This document shows, one piece after another, positions 36,133 to 44,083 of a stretch of DNA of 64,000 bases (position 1 is its first letter; every line of letters starts with the position of its first letter). The stretch comes from an uncultured Dokdonia sp. Lineage in GTDB: Bacteria > Bacteroidota > Bacteroidia > Flavobacteriales > Flavobacteriaceae. The stretch spans positions 62,001-126,000 of the forward strand of contig NZ_CALEMI010000161.1 of the NCBI RefSeq assembly GCF_937910895.1, in the 5' to 3' direction. The position numbers and the translations under genes are program-made. The notes below the pieces were generated by a model. It worked only from the letters and a program-made list of their open reading frames with translations, was not told the origin of the DNA and made no database searches.

Positions 36133-38853
36133 ATGCAATCATTTATAGAAGATGTTATCGCTGCCTGCTTAGAAGAGTATGATGACCTTTCTTTGGTTGC
36201 ATTTATTGTTCCCAGTAGACGCGCAGGTAACTTTCTTCGTACTCATATTGCACAACATCTGGAAAAGTCTATTTTCTCGCCTGAAATATATAGCATTGAG
36301 GAGTTTATAGAATATCTATCTGGTCTTAAACAAGCTTCGCAAACAGATCAAATATTTGCCTTATATCAAGCCTATTTAAAAATAACACCTCCCAAAGACA
36401 AAGAGTCTTTTTCTATATTTTATGGATGGGCACAAACCTTATTAGGTGATTTTAATGAGATAGATCGCTATCTTGTTGATCATTCTTCCTTTTTTGACTA
36501 TTTGAGTGCTATACAAGATTTAAACCACTGGTCTAAGGAACAAGATGCCACTTCTCTCGTAAAAAACTATCTTAAATTCTGGAAACTTCTTCCTGAATAT
36601 TACACTCTTTTTACCTCTATATTACTTGATGCAAACACAGCACACCAAGGACTTATTTATAGAAAAGCTGCCGAAGATATTGAGCATTATATTGATACTA
36701 ATAAATCAAAAAAGCATGTGTTCTTAGGATTTAATGCGCTAAACACTTCTGAGCAACATCTTATACAGGCTTTATTAGCTACAGGAAATAGTAAGATTTA
36801 CTGGGATACAGCGTCTCATTTTATGGAAAATACTTCCCATGAAGCTTCCCTTTTTATGCGAGAGCACAAAAAAAATTGGCCTTACTTTAAAACAAATGCT
36901 TTTGAAACTGTTTATACACATTATAATGAAAAAAAGGAAATTACCATTACAGAAGTAACGCAAGGCTTGCAACTTGCAAAATATATTGGAAATCATCTTA
37001 CTTCATATACAAAAGAGCAATTGAATGAAACTGTGCTTGTGTTGGGAGATGAAACGCTTTTGTTGCCTATTATAAATGCACTCCCAAAAAACATTAAGAA
37101 CATTAATGTGACGATGGGGATTCCATTAAGGCAAACACCGCCAGCTTCTTTATTTGAACATTTTTTTACGCTTAAAAAAGAGCATAACCAAAAAGGATTT
37201 TATTATAAAAATGTAATCACGTTACTCCAACAACCGCTTATACAAAAAATGCTATTGGATCAAGCTGAATTGATTATTAAAGCGATTCAACAATCTAATA
37301 CGATATATATAAAAATTGAAGATTTACAAGATATTTTAGTGCTCACAGTACTTCCTGAAACACTTTTGATCTTATTTGAACTTTGGGAAGAAAACCCTAC
37401 AAAAGCGATTGATAACTGCTTATCGCTTATACATATCCTTAAGAACACGCTTGACCCATCTCAAGATGCACTCAACTTAGAATACTTATATGGATTTTAT
37501 AAAACGTTTAACAAATTAAATACATTAAATAAAACGCATTCATACATAGAAGACATTCCTACATTTATCCGTTTTTATAGAGATACCATCTCTTCTGAGA
37601 CTATAGATTTACAAGGAGATCCACACCAGGGACTTCAAATTATGGGGATGTTAGAATCCAGATTACTCGATTTTAAATATGTGATTCTTACGTCTCTTAA
37701 TGAAGGGATTTTACCTGCCGGAAAAAGCAACAATTCCTATATCCCGTATGATTTAAAGTATATGCATAAATTACCTACGTATCAGGAAAAAGATGCGGTA
37801 TATGCGTACCATTTTTACAGATTATTACATCGATCAGAGCATATTCATCTCATATACACCTCGGCGACAGAGGGAATTGGAACTACAGAAAAGAGTCGTT
37901 TTATTCTTCAATTAGAACTAGAAGGCATACATCCTATTCATCAAGAAGTGGCAACTCCTGCAATAAGGATGACTACCTTACCCATACAAAGTATTCCAAA
38001 GACAGATGCGGTATTACAGTCACTCAAAAAATTATTTGCTTCGGGATTATCTCCTTCATCGCTAGGCACGTATTTACGCAATCCTTTAGAGTTCTATTAT
38101 AAATATGTGTTGGGTATCAAAGAATTAGATGAAGTAGAAGAAATCGTGGCTGCTAATACAATGGGTACCATTATCCACAATGTATTAGAATATGTATATC
38201 AGCCTTATGTGAATACAACGCTGACTGTAGCGCATATCGAAGCGATAGAAAACAACATTGAGCCTGTTGTAAAAGCGCAATTTGATCTCATCTTTAAAAG
38301 TATGAATCTTTCTAAAGGGAAGAATCTTATTATTTATGAGGTCATCCAACGGTATCTCATCAATTTTCTTGCGTTTGAGAAACAATGCATCCAACGCGGG
38401 GATCGCGTCCAAATTACACAGCTAGAACAACGATTAAAGACTCCCTTGGTAGCAGACCAGTTATCTTTTCCTACCATGCTCAAAGGAACCGCAGATCGCG
38501 TTGAAATTCGTAATGACGAGATCCGTATCATCGATTATAAATCGGGTAGCGTACAACCTGCAGATCTTAGTATAAAAGAATGGGATGATCTTTTACTCCC
38601 TGAAGGGAAATATGAAAAAGCCTTTCAAGTACTTTTATATACCTATATGCTCTATAAAACAGGAGGCATCTCCTTTCCTGCAAAGGCGGGTATTATCTCT
38701 TTTAAGAAGCTCAAAAATGGCTTTATGCCCTTCAAATTTGGTAGAGATGCTAATATCACCGAAGAGACACTTCTAGAATTTGAAAAGGTGTTGACACAGT
38801 TAATTTGTGAGATTGGAAGTCAGGATGTTGTTTTTGAAGAGTATTCTTCTTAA
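36133..38853 (+). CDS. AddB-like PD-(D/E)XK nuclease protein
   Basis: 906 residues. The N-terminus resembles an inactivated UvrD-type helicase (SLVAFIVPSRRAGNFLRTHIA, no Walker A lysine motif), as in AddB. A block LESRLLDFKYVILTSLNEGILPAGKSNNSYIP is typical of AddB. The C-terminus is a RecB-type nuclease (LGTYLRNPLEFYYKYVLGI; GTIIHNVLEYVY; TADRVEIRNDEIRIIDYKSG; FQVLLYTYML). I see no four-Cys iron-sulfur cluster around the nuclease. It is the likely partner of the protein at 30109, although two unrelated genes separate them. Confidence 0.85.
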   Translation: MQSFIEDVIAACLEEYDDLSLVAFIVPSRRAGNFLRTHIAQHLEKSIFSPEIYSIEEFIEYLSGLKQASQTDQIFALYQAYLKITPPKDKESFSIFYGWAQTLLGDFNEIDRYLVDHSSFFDYLSAIQDLNHWSKEQDATSLVKNYLKFWKLLPEYYTLFTSILLDANTAHQGLIYRKAAEDIEHYIDTNKSKKHVFLGFNALNTSEQHLIQALLATGNSKIYWDTASHFMENTSHEASLFMREHKKNWPYFKTNAFETVYTHYNEKKEITITEVTQGLQLAKYIGNHLTSYTKEQLNETVLVLGDETLLLPIINALPKNIKNINVTMGIPLRQTPPASLFEHFFTLKKEHNQKGFYYKNVITLLQQPLIQKMLLDQAELIIKAIQQSNTIYIKIEDLQDILVLTVLPETLLILFELWEENPTKAIDNCLSLIHILKNTLDPSQDALNLEYLYGFYKTFNKLNTLNKTHSYIEDIPTFIRFYRDTISSETIDLQGDPHQGLQIMGMLESRLLDFKYVILTSLNEGILPAGKSNNSYIPYDLKYMHKLPTYQEKDAVYAYHFYRLLHRSEHIHLIYTSATEGIGTTEKSRFILQLELEGIHPIHQEVATPAIRMTTLPIQSIPKTDAVLQSLKKLFASGLSPSSLGTYLRNPLEFYYKYVLGIKELDEVEEIVAANTMGTIIHNVLEYVYQPYVNTTLTVAHIEAIENNIEPVVKAQFDLIFKSMNLSKGKNLIIYEVIQRYLINFLAFEKQCIQRGDRVQITQLEQRLKTPLVADQLSFPTMLKGTADRVEIRNDEIRIIDYKSGSVQPADLSIKEWDDLLLPEGKYEKAFQVLLYTYMLYKTGGISFPAKAGIISFKKLKNGFMPFKFGRDANITEETLLEFEKVLTQLICEIGSQDVVFEEYSS

Positions 38854-38867
38854 TCCATGTTTTCTCA

Positions 38868-39044
38868 AGTCTAATTTACTCGACAACTTTTATTAAAGAA
38901 ATTTATGATTTTGAAAAATGGGAATACAATCCAGAAAACTCAGATTGGATAGATACAATGACAGGCGAAGTACTTACAGATTATAAAATGCCCTCTAATT
39001 TACAAGCTATTTTGGATAGTAATATAAATGTGGTTTCTAATTAA
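38868..39044 (+). pseudogene. 5'-truncated remnant of an unidentified gene
   Basis: A frame without a usable start reads ...IKEIYDFEKWEYNPENSDWIDTMTGEVLTDYKMPSNLQAILDSN... to a TAA at 39042. The composition looks like real protein, but I recognise no family. It marks the left edge of the accessory island, directly after the AddB-like gene. Confidence 0.45.
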
Positions 39045-39065
39045 AATTAAGGTCATATACTAAGG

Positions 39066-39191
39066 CATTCTTGCAACCCATCTTTAAAATCGACAATGAT
39101 TTTAGGACATAGTAACACGAAAACAACAGAAATATATACCCAAGTAGCTAATAATCATATAAAAACAATTAAAAATCCATTAGATTTGTAA
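39066..39191 (+). pseudogene. C-terminal remnant of a tyrosine recombinase
   Basis: The frame reads a degraded HSFATHL-like start, then LGHSNTKTTEIYTQVANNHIK and IKNPLDL before TAA at 39189. LGHSxTKTTEIYT with the nucleophilic Tyr is the C-terminal hallmark of XerC/D- and IntI-like integrases, and an (S/N)PLD ending is common in integron-type and Bacteroidetes integrases. The rest of the gene is gone. It ends 43 bp before the first cassette boundary (39234), so it may be the remains of the recombinase that built the array. Confidence 0.7.
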
Positions 39192-39233
39192 AAAACATAA
39201 TGGATATATGTGTGCCAGTATACTTGTTCCTTT

Positions 39234-39247
39234 GTTGTAAAACATTA
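39234..39247 (+). repeat. Left arm of cassette A
   Basis: GTTGTAAAACATTA is complementary (13 of 14) to TAACGTTTTACAAC at 40858-40871, just after the stop of the enclosed gene. It corresponds to the R' end of an attC-type site. Confidence 0.6.
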
Positions 39248-39269
39248 GAATAGAATTACATTAAAACCT

Positions 39270-40856
39270 ATGAAACCAAACTTTGAGGTAATTTTTAAAC
39301 AAAAAATCAAGTATGCAAATATCTTGTTTACCATCTCAATTTTTTACATCCTAGGAATTTTCGTTTTCAATTCAAATATTCAAGAAACGAATGATAGAGA
39401 AAAATATCTATATGACAACTTATACTTTAAAAAGGAAAGATTAAATAGACTGAATACGTATGAAGAAAATAAAATCAAATTTGTTAAATCTTTTACATTT
39501 GCTTACCTAAAGCACAATAATAATGGGAAGTTCGAGGACACAATCAAGTTAGGCTTTCATTATCTCTATTTATACGACACAGATGGTTTTTCTCCTAGTT
39601 TCCAAGATTATCCAAATATTAAGCAATTTGAAATTCCCAAAGCTAACAAGGACTCAATCAATACAATTATTGAAAATTGTGAATCTTTCGCTAGTGAATT
39701 AAATCTATTAATTGATTACGAAAATATTGATTTCAAGACAGCTTCTGAAATTAGTAAACAGAAGCTCGATTCAATTTTTAAGTTTAAGAAAATTTCTGAT
39801 ATTTTAGATAATGAATGGGTTGAAAGCCTATTAAAACTAGTCAAAAACCCAAATGATAAAGAAATTAATTATCGATTTATCGACTACATTCTCACAGGAC
39901 ATCATTTGGGCTATCCAGATGGGATAGGTGGTTTCAGACCAAGGAATTTTTATATCAATAATAATAATTCTGAAATAAGAGATGATACAAAAGGGCATTT
40001 TTTGTCAGCATATTTAAGAAATTTAAATTTAATTGACTTTAAAGAATTTTTAAGAGAGGATTTAAAAATTTCTTATGACCAACTAAAAAAATTTAAGGAA
40101 CAAGATAAAAGACTAAATACAAGTATTGTAGGTATCAACATTGATTTTAATTATATTTTTATACTCTCTGGTTTAGTGATTTTCTTTTTCTATACTTTAT
40201 TTTTCGTATATCATCGTTTAGAATTAGAAAGTATTGCTAAAGATTCAACAAAAAACGAATATCTATTCCCAAATTTTGGAATAATTGGCTGTCCATTTTT
40301 AAAACTAAATCCTGACCCTATAAAAAATAGATTTAATCACATTTTCACCCACAGTGTTTGGTTAATATTTTTAATAACACCAATAATAATTTTGTTTATT
40401 GGCTACTTATTTCGATATAATTTGATTGAGGTTCTTAATGATGATTTTCTCATTTCTAACTTAACCTATGATAAAAGTGAAGACATTACGTCTTTTTTTG
40501 GCGACTTAGTTAATCTAACTGCTCTTTTCTTTTCTTTTTGGATGTTTATTCAATTAACGAAAGCTAATATTGAAAGCTCTATGAAGGAAATACCAAAAAT
40601 TAGAGCTTATTATGCATTGATAATAATTATCATATTTGGAATTTTATCATATTTTAATATTATTCCTTCATATATGATTTATTCAGAATATGATGGTGTT
40701 GACATTATCGCTTTATTTTCTAATTTCATTTTTTACTTACAAATTCTAGCTTGGATAATTTTCGTCTATTATTCAATTATGAAATCATCTTTACTAGGTG
40801 CGTTCTTATCTATAATTGCATTAATAATTAATATAAGTCTACTATTTATGACATAA
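39270..40856 (+). CDS. Cassette A: membrane protein of unknown function
   Basis: 528 residues, no family recognised. One N-terminal helix (about 16-33) is followed by a large soluble Lys/Asp/Asn-rich domain (about 34-285) and then about six hydrophobic helices (FIFILSGLVIFFFYTLFFVYH, SVWLIFLITPIIILFIGYLF, LALFFSFWMF-like, YYALIIIIIFGIL and two near the C-terminus). It is very AT-rich compared with flanking core genes. It is flanked by complementary ends, which suggests capture as a cassette. Confidence 0.6.
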   Translation: MKPNFEVIFKQKIKYANILFTISIFYILGIFVFNSNIQETNDREKYLYDNLYFKKERLNRLNTYEENKIKFVKSFTFAYLKHNNNGKFEDTIKLGFHYLYLYDTDGFSPSFQDYPNIKQFEIPKANKDSINTIIENCESFASELNLLIDYENIDFKTASEISKQKLDSIFKFKKISDILDNEWVESLLKLVKNPNDKEINYRFIDYILTGHHLGYPDGIGGFRPRNFYINNNNSEIRDDTKGHFLSAYLRNLNLIDFKEFLREDLKISYDQLKKFKEQDKRLNTSIVGINIDFNYIFILSGLVIFFFYTLFFVYHRLELESIAKDSTKNEYLFPNFGIIGCPFLKLNPDPIKNRFNHIFTHSVWLIFLITPIIILFIGYLFRYNLIEVLNDDFLISNLTYDKSEDITSFFGDLVNLTALFFSFWMFIQLTKANIESSMKEIPKIRAYYALIIIIIFGILSYFNIIPSYMIYSEYDGVDIIALFSNFIFYLQILAWIIFVYYSIMKSSLLGAFLSIIALIINISLLFMT

Positions 40857-40857
40857 A

Positions 40858-41147
40858 TAACGTTTTACAACACTGGTAACCATTGCACAAGTTCATTTTT
40901 TGAAAAAAATGTGTTTGTTACTTTTTAAAAGATTTATAAGATGTTGATTTTCAATAAAAATCATTTTTTTTAATTCATCAAAATAACATTAATTTGATAA
41001 AAAACCTAGTTGCGCAACAGACACACTGTATAAAAATAATAGCGGTATGATCGCTAAACCTAAAGTGAAATATATAAATCAAACAACAGTAAATAACGGA
41101 ACAGTAAGCGCATTAAAATCCGCTACTTTTCAAGAACTGTGTAGAAT
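40858..41147. repeat. attC-like palindromic site after cassette A (interrupted)
   Basis: Begins TAACGTTTTACAAC (complement of the cassette's own left arm). After a 137-bp insertion it continues with TGTATAAAAATAATAGCGG (from 41028), whose complement appears as CCGCTACTTTT (41120-41130) followed by AAGAACTGTG. The whole can fold as one long imperfect stem-loop, as attC sites do. The right end is damaged, probably by the nearby IS110 insertion. Confidence 0.5.
40882..41018. mobile_element. MITE-like insertion, possible IS1182 derivative
   Basis: About 137 bp, non-coding, bounded by ATTGCACAAG (40882-40891) and an inverted, diverged CTAGTTGCGCAAC (41006-41018). Both resemble the terminal repeat GTTGCACAAGTC of the IS1182 element at 45811. 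The bordering bases GGTAACC on the left and (T)GTATAAAAA on the right are the same as around that IS. Confidence 0.45.
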
Positions 41148-41271
41148 TCCAAGCTTTTTCCTCATTAATTTAAGCACATACTTTTTGGGGCATTGTTGAA
41201 GTGGAATAATTCTTCTACGTCGATTTATTTCCAATCCAACAAGCCTAACAGCATAACTACATTCTTATAAT

Positions 41272-42237
41272 TTAATGTAATACGGAGCGATACTCTCTAT
41301 CATACGGCACTCCAGATTTTGCAATAGCAAAAGCCTGCTTCAATAATTTGTTACATACTGCAATCAGCGCTACTTTACGTGGTTTTCCCTTGGCAACCAT
41401 TCTATTAAATAGGGCAATACAAGCTTTGTTATGTTTTTTGGCCGAAAAACTACAAAGGAAGAGCATTGAACGTAATCTTCTATTACCCATCTTACTGATC
41501 CGTGCTTTTACGTGTAGACTGGATCCAGACTGACGAATAATTGGTGTTAATCCAGCATAGGAGCATAATTGCTTGGCGCTCTCAAACTTCTCAAAACCTT
41601 CAGTAAGGACAATGAGTGTTACGGCTGTTTTTCTACCAATACCAACAATACTCTCTATCCGAGTTAAAAGATCCTGATGTTCTCGTTTGACAATCCTCAG
41701 AAGTTCCAGTTCTAGAAAGTCGACCTCTTTCTTTAATCTTCTCAGGTTTTTTTCTAATGATCGCACAACAAGCTTCACAGGATTTCCAAGAGCAGCCTCA
41801 CCTTCGAGTTTAGTCTTAGTCATTACGATCTGCTTTGTATATTGATTAATAAGGCTCATCAACTGTAAACAGCCTACCTGGTCTTTTGTACGTTCTTCCC
41901 AAAGACGTAAGTCTGCCTGCTGGGCATACTGACAGATCATCTTTGCATCACTCTTATCTGTCTTAATCCTTGAGAGGTGCATCTGAATGTAACGCTTAAC
42001 AGCAAGTGGATTCTCAACGCTTACCTTGATGCCAGACTGAACCAATGCGTTTGCCAACTGCACGTGATAAAAGGCAGTAGATTCCATTACGCAGTGTGAT
42101 GACTCGTCAAGAATATCAAGAAAATCATCGAAACCTTTCTGACAATTGGTAAACTGATAATGAACATCGCAAGAGTCTACAACATCAAAGACATCTTTGC
42201 TAATGTCTATCCCAAAATAATTTGTAATTTTATTCAT
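41272..42237 (-). CDS. IS110-family transposase
   Basis: 321 residues. The N-terminal DEDD (RuvC-like) domain begins YFGIDISKDVFDVVD and continues with CVMESTAFYHVQLANAL and RIKTDKSDAKMICQYAQ, carrying the acidic residues. A coiled segment follows (about 150-190). The C-terminal Transposase_20 domain holds IESIVGIGRKTAVTLIV, CSYAGLTPIIRQSGSS with the candidate catalytic Ser, and MGNRRLRSMLFLCSF. Members of this family recombine DNA guided by a bridge RNA encoded in the element (established for IS621). The enzyme appears intact. Confidence 0.92.
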   Translation of the reverse strand: MNKITNYFGIDISKDVFDVVDSCDVHYQFTNCQKGFDDFLDILDESSHCVMESTAFYHVQLANALVQSGIKVSVENPLAVKRYIQMHLSRIKTDKSDAKMICQYAQQADLRLWEERTKDQVGCLQLMSLINQYTKQIVMTKTKLEGEAALGNPVKLVVRSLEKNLRRLKKEVDFLELELLRIVKREHQDLLTRIESIVGIGRKTAVTLIVLTEGFEKFESAKQLCSYAGLTPIIRQSGSSLHVKARISKMGNRRLRSMLFLCSFSAKKHNKACIALFNRMVAKGKPRKVALIAVCNKLLKQAFAIAKSGVPYDREYRSVLH

Positions 42238-42261
42238 ATTATTAGTTTATGAAAGAACAAC

Positions 42262-42402
42262 ACTACAGTAGTTTCAACAACTTAAAAACGAGATCGGAAG
42301 TCTCACAGAACTGTTCGAAATAAGTGTAGTAAAAGAGAGGGGGTCCTCAAGAAAAACGAGATCAATGTCTCAATATACAAGATGACCTTGCTCCTCTCTT
42401 TT
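42262..42402 (-). ncRNA. Putative IS110 bridge RNA
   Basis: Upstream of the transposase, two abutting structural modules are visible (minus-strand transcript). Module 1 is closed by CCTCTCTTTT (42393-42402) with AAAAGAGAGG (42331-42340). Module 2 is closed by TGTAGT (42325-42330) with ACTACA (42262-42267). Each encloses an internal loop and a small hairpin, and both share AAAAACGAGATC (42352-42363 and 42284-42295) followed by GTCTCA. Two similar stem-loop modules with different loop sequences is the architecture of bridge RNAs (target and donor loops). Position in the leader suits IS110 proper. Confidence 0.5.
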
Positions 42403-42466
42403 GTTCTTTCTGATTCATATTAAAATTACCTACTTTTAATAAAATCTAAACTTAAGATATACAAGA

Positions 42467-42492
42467 CAGTACAAACAAACAGTACAAACAAA
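42467..42492 (+). repeat. Tandem 13-bp direct repeat
   Basis: CAGTACAAACAAA occurs twice head to tail, ending 1 bp before the ATG of the next gene. Confidence 0.6.
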
Positions 42493-42493
42493 A

Positions 42494-42871
42494 ATGAAAA
42501 TTAAAAATGTCACAGCAATATGGATTTTAAGTAGTAACGATAGTGTGCCTCAAATAACATACAAAGGGATAACAGAAAGAATAGAAAACATTAGTGAAGA
42601 GGAAATTAAAAATATTGTGAAAGAATTTCCTGAATTATTCCAAGAAGAAATCCCTTCTAAGCACTTAGTTCAATGGAAAGTCTTAATGAATCAAGGCTCA
42701 AATAGACCAAAATGGATTGCTAAATCCAATACACAAGAAGAAGATATTAAAAATCTTAATACCTGTGATATATTCCGAAATAGATTTAGAAATTCTATTG
42801 AATCAGAACCACTCAGTTATAACTTAATAGAATGGGGAATAAATTATATAAACGAATATTTTAATCAATAG
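42494..42871 (+). CDS. Hypothetical protein, 125 residues
   Basis: No family recognised. It is a soluble, acidic, AT-rich reading frame (KIKNVTAIWILSSND, ISEEEIKNIVKEFPELFQEE, LSYNLIEWGINYINEYF) without signal peptide or membrane segment. It lies between the IS110 element and the IS200-like element inside the accessory island, in the same orientation as the cassette genes. Complementary cassette ends are not recognisable around it, perhaps because of the insertions. Confidence 0.5.
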   Translation: MKIKNVTAIWILSSNDSVPQITYKGITERIENISEEEIKNIVKEFPELFQEEIPSKHLVQWKVLMNQGSNRPKWIAKSNTQEEDIKNLNTCDIFRNRFRNSIESEPLSYNLIEWGINYINEYFNQ

Positions 42872-42876
42872 AATTC

Positions 42877-43396
42877 CCCGAGGCTCTGCCTCGGGTGTAG
42901 CGTAAAGATATTCATATATTTGTGTTCATGAGTGATCATATTCACAAGAGTCATAATAAAAGTTTGCTTTTATACCATTTTGTTTGCCCTATAGAATATA
43001 GGAGAAAAGTATTGAATGATTCAGTTTCAATGACATTCAAAGATATCTGTTTGCAGATAGAAGAGCGTTATGAGATTCATTTTGTTGAAATAGGATTAGA
43101 TGGGGATCATGTTCATTTTCTGATTCAGAGCATTCCGATGAACGCTCCAAAAAAAATAATAGGAGCGGTCAAAAGTATCACTGCAAAAGAAATTTTTAGA
43201 CTTCACCCTGAGGTGAAACAGATGCTTTGGGGAGGGAAGTTTTGGGCGAGTGGTTACTATGTGAATACAGTAGGTCAATACGCGAATGAAGAAGTGATAA
43301 AGAAGTACCTTCAGAATCAAGGGAAGTCAAAATATACTGAGTTGCACAGAAATCAGCTCAAATTATTTTGATACCCCGACGGCTCTGCCTCGGGGT
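42877..43396 (+). mobile_element. IS200/IS605-family element
   Basis: A single transposase gene is bracketed by two similar hairpins: CCCGAGG-CTCTG-CCTCGGG (about 42878-42897) and CCCCGACGG-CTCTG-CCTCGGGG (about 43374-43395). Such subterminal hairpins with no inverted repeats are typical of elements moved by single-strand Y1 transposases. There is no accessory tnpB. Confidence 0.75.
42922..43371 (+). CDS. tnpA: IS200/IS605 transposase TnpA (Y1 HUH)
   Basis: 149 residues; an ATG two codons downstream (MSDHIHKSHN) is an equal candidate. LLYHFVCPIEYRRKVL is the N-terminal motif. HVHFL in DGDHVHFLIQ is the HUH metal-binding motif. The nucleophilic Tyr lies in the C-terminal helix (VGQYANEEVIKKYLQNQG). 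It cuts and joins single-stranded hairpin ends. Length and motifs look intact. Confidence 0.92.
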   Translation: MFMSDHIHKSHNKSLLLYHFVCPIEYRRKVLNDSVSMTFKDICLQIEERYEIHFVEIGLDGDHVHFLIQSIPMNAPKKIIGAVKSITAKEIFRLHPEVKQMLWGGKFWASGYYVNTVGQYANEEVIKKYLQNQGKSKYTELHRNQLKLF

Positions 43397-43398
43397 AG

Positions 43399-43872
43399 TT
43401 CATTAAAAAAGAAAGAGATAAAAATAAAATTTGGCAAAGAATAGGAACAATTGTTTTACCCTTAGTATCTCTTCTAATTGCTGGATTTTCTATCTATAAT
43501 AGTTCTACACTTCAGTTAGAATCAATGAAAATTGAAAAACTAAAATTGAATAGAGAAATCATAATACCAGAGTACAAAAAATTTAATTCCTCATTCTCCA
43601 AAACTATGGAGAAGCTTGATTTTAATCGTAAAATGTCAATCACAAATGAGATGATTGCAACGCAAAGGGCTCTTTCTGAATTAGCACCATATATTGATAG
43701 TACAGATTATAGCAGTATACTAGTTGATTTTTCTAAATATTTTCATTTAATTAAAGCAAACCAAAACACCGATTCTCTAAAAGTGGAACAAAAAGATTCA
43801 ATAGTAGATATGTATTTGAATGTTGAACACAAGGTTAGGAAAGCAATTTCAAAAAATATTAATGAGGAATAA
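43399..43872 (+). pseudogene. Membrane-anchored protein truncated by the IS200 insertion
   Basis: The open frame continues upstream of its first ATG (43525) to a TAG overlapping the IS end at 43396. The upstream part encodes a good membrane helix (IGTIVLPLVSLLIAGFSIY). The rest is a soluble helical domain (MEKLDFNRKMSITNEMIATQRALSEL). So the native start has probably been lost with the IS200 insertion. A 115-residue form could be made from 43525. No family recognised; it is likely another cassette gene. Confidence 0.5.
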
Positions 43873-43876
43873 AACA

Positions 43877-44066
43877 ATACCCTACACTATATATAGCAAA
43901 TAGGGCAATTAGCGTTTAAGCCAAAGGTTGTTGCTTATTTGCAAGGTCGCCAAATCTTTTGATTTGGTATTAAAAGAAAAAAATTAAAACAAAATAAAAA
44001 GATTTGGCTTGTGGTTAAACCAAAAACAATCGCTTGTTTTCTGCCCAACTTGCCATATATTTATCG
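43877..44066. repeat. attC-like palindromic site before the SMEK gene
   Basis: About 190 bp of gene-free, strongly self-complementary DNA. TATATATAGCAAATAGGGCA (from 43893) is imperfectly complementary to TGCCCAACTTGCCATATAT (44042-44060). Inside, GCCAAATC (43949-43956) pairs with GATTTGGC (44002-44009). It ends CG then TTAGGC, the recombination point expected of an attC site. Confidence 0.5.
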
Positions 44067-44083
44067 TTAGGCAACATTAAAGA

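Larger units (their letters stand above)
41150..42420 (-). mobile_element. IS110-family insertion element (ends approximate)
   Basis: Comprises the transposase at 41272-42237, about 100 bp of downstream non-coding DNA and a structured about 180-bp leader. IS110 elements lack terminal inverted repeats, so I cannot fix the ends from sequence alone. Confidence 0.5.

Noticed and set aside
43877-44066. Palindromic spacer as an ordinary terminator
   Set aside because: It is about 190 bp, lacks a T-tract, and ends at a boundary motif matching the next gene's private arm, which a terminator would not explain.
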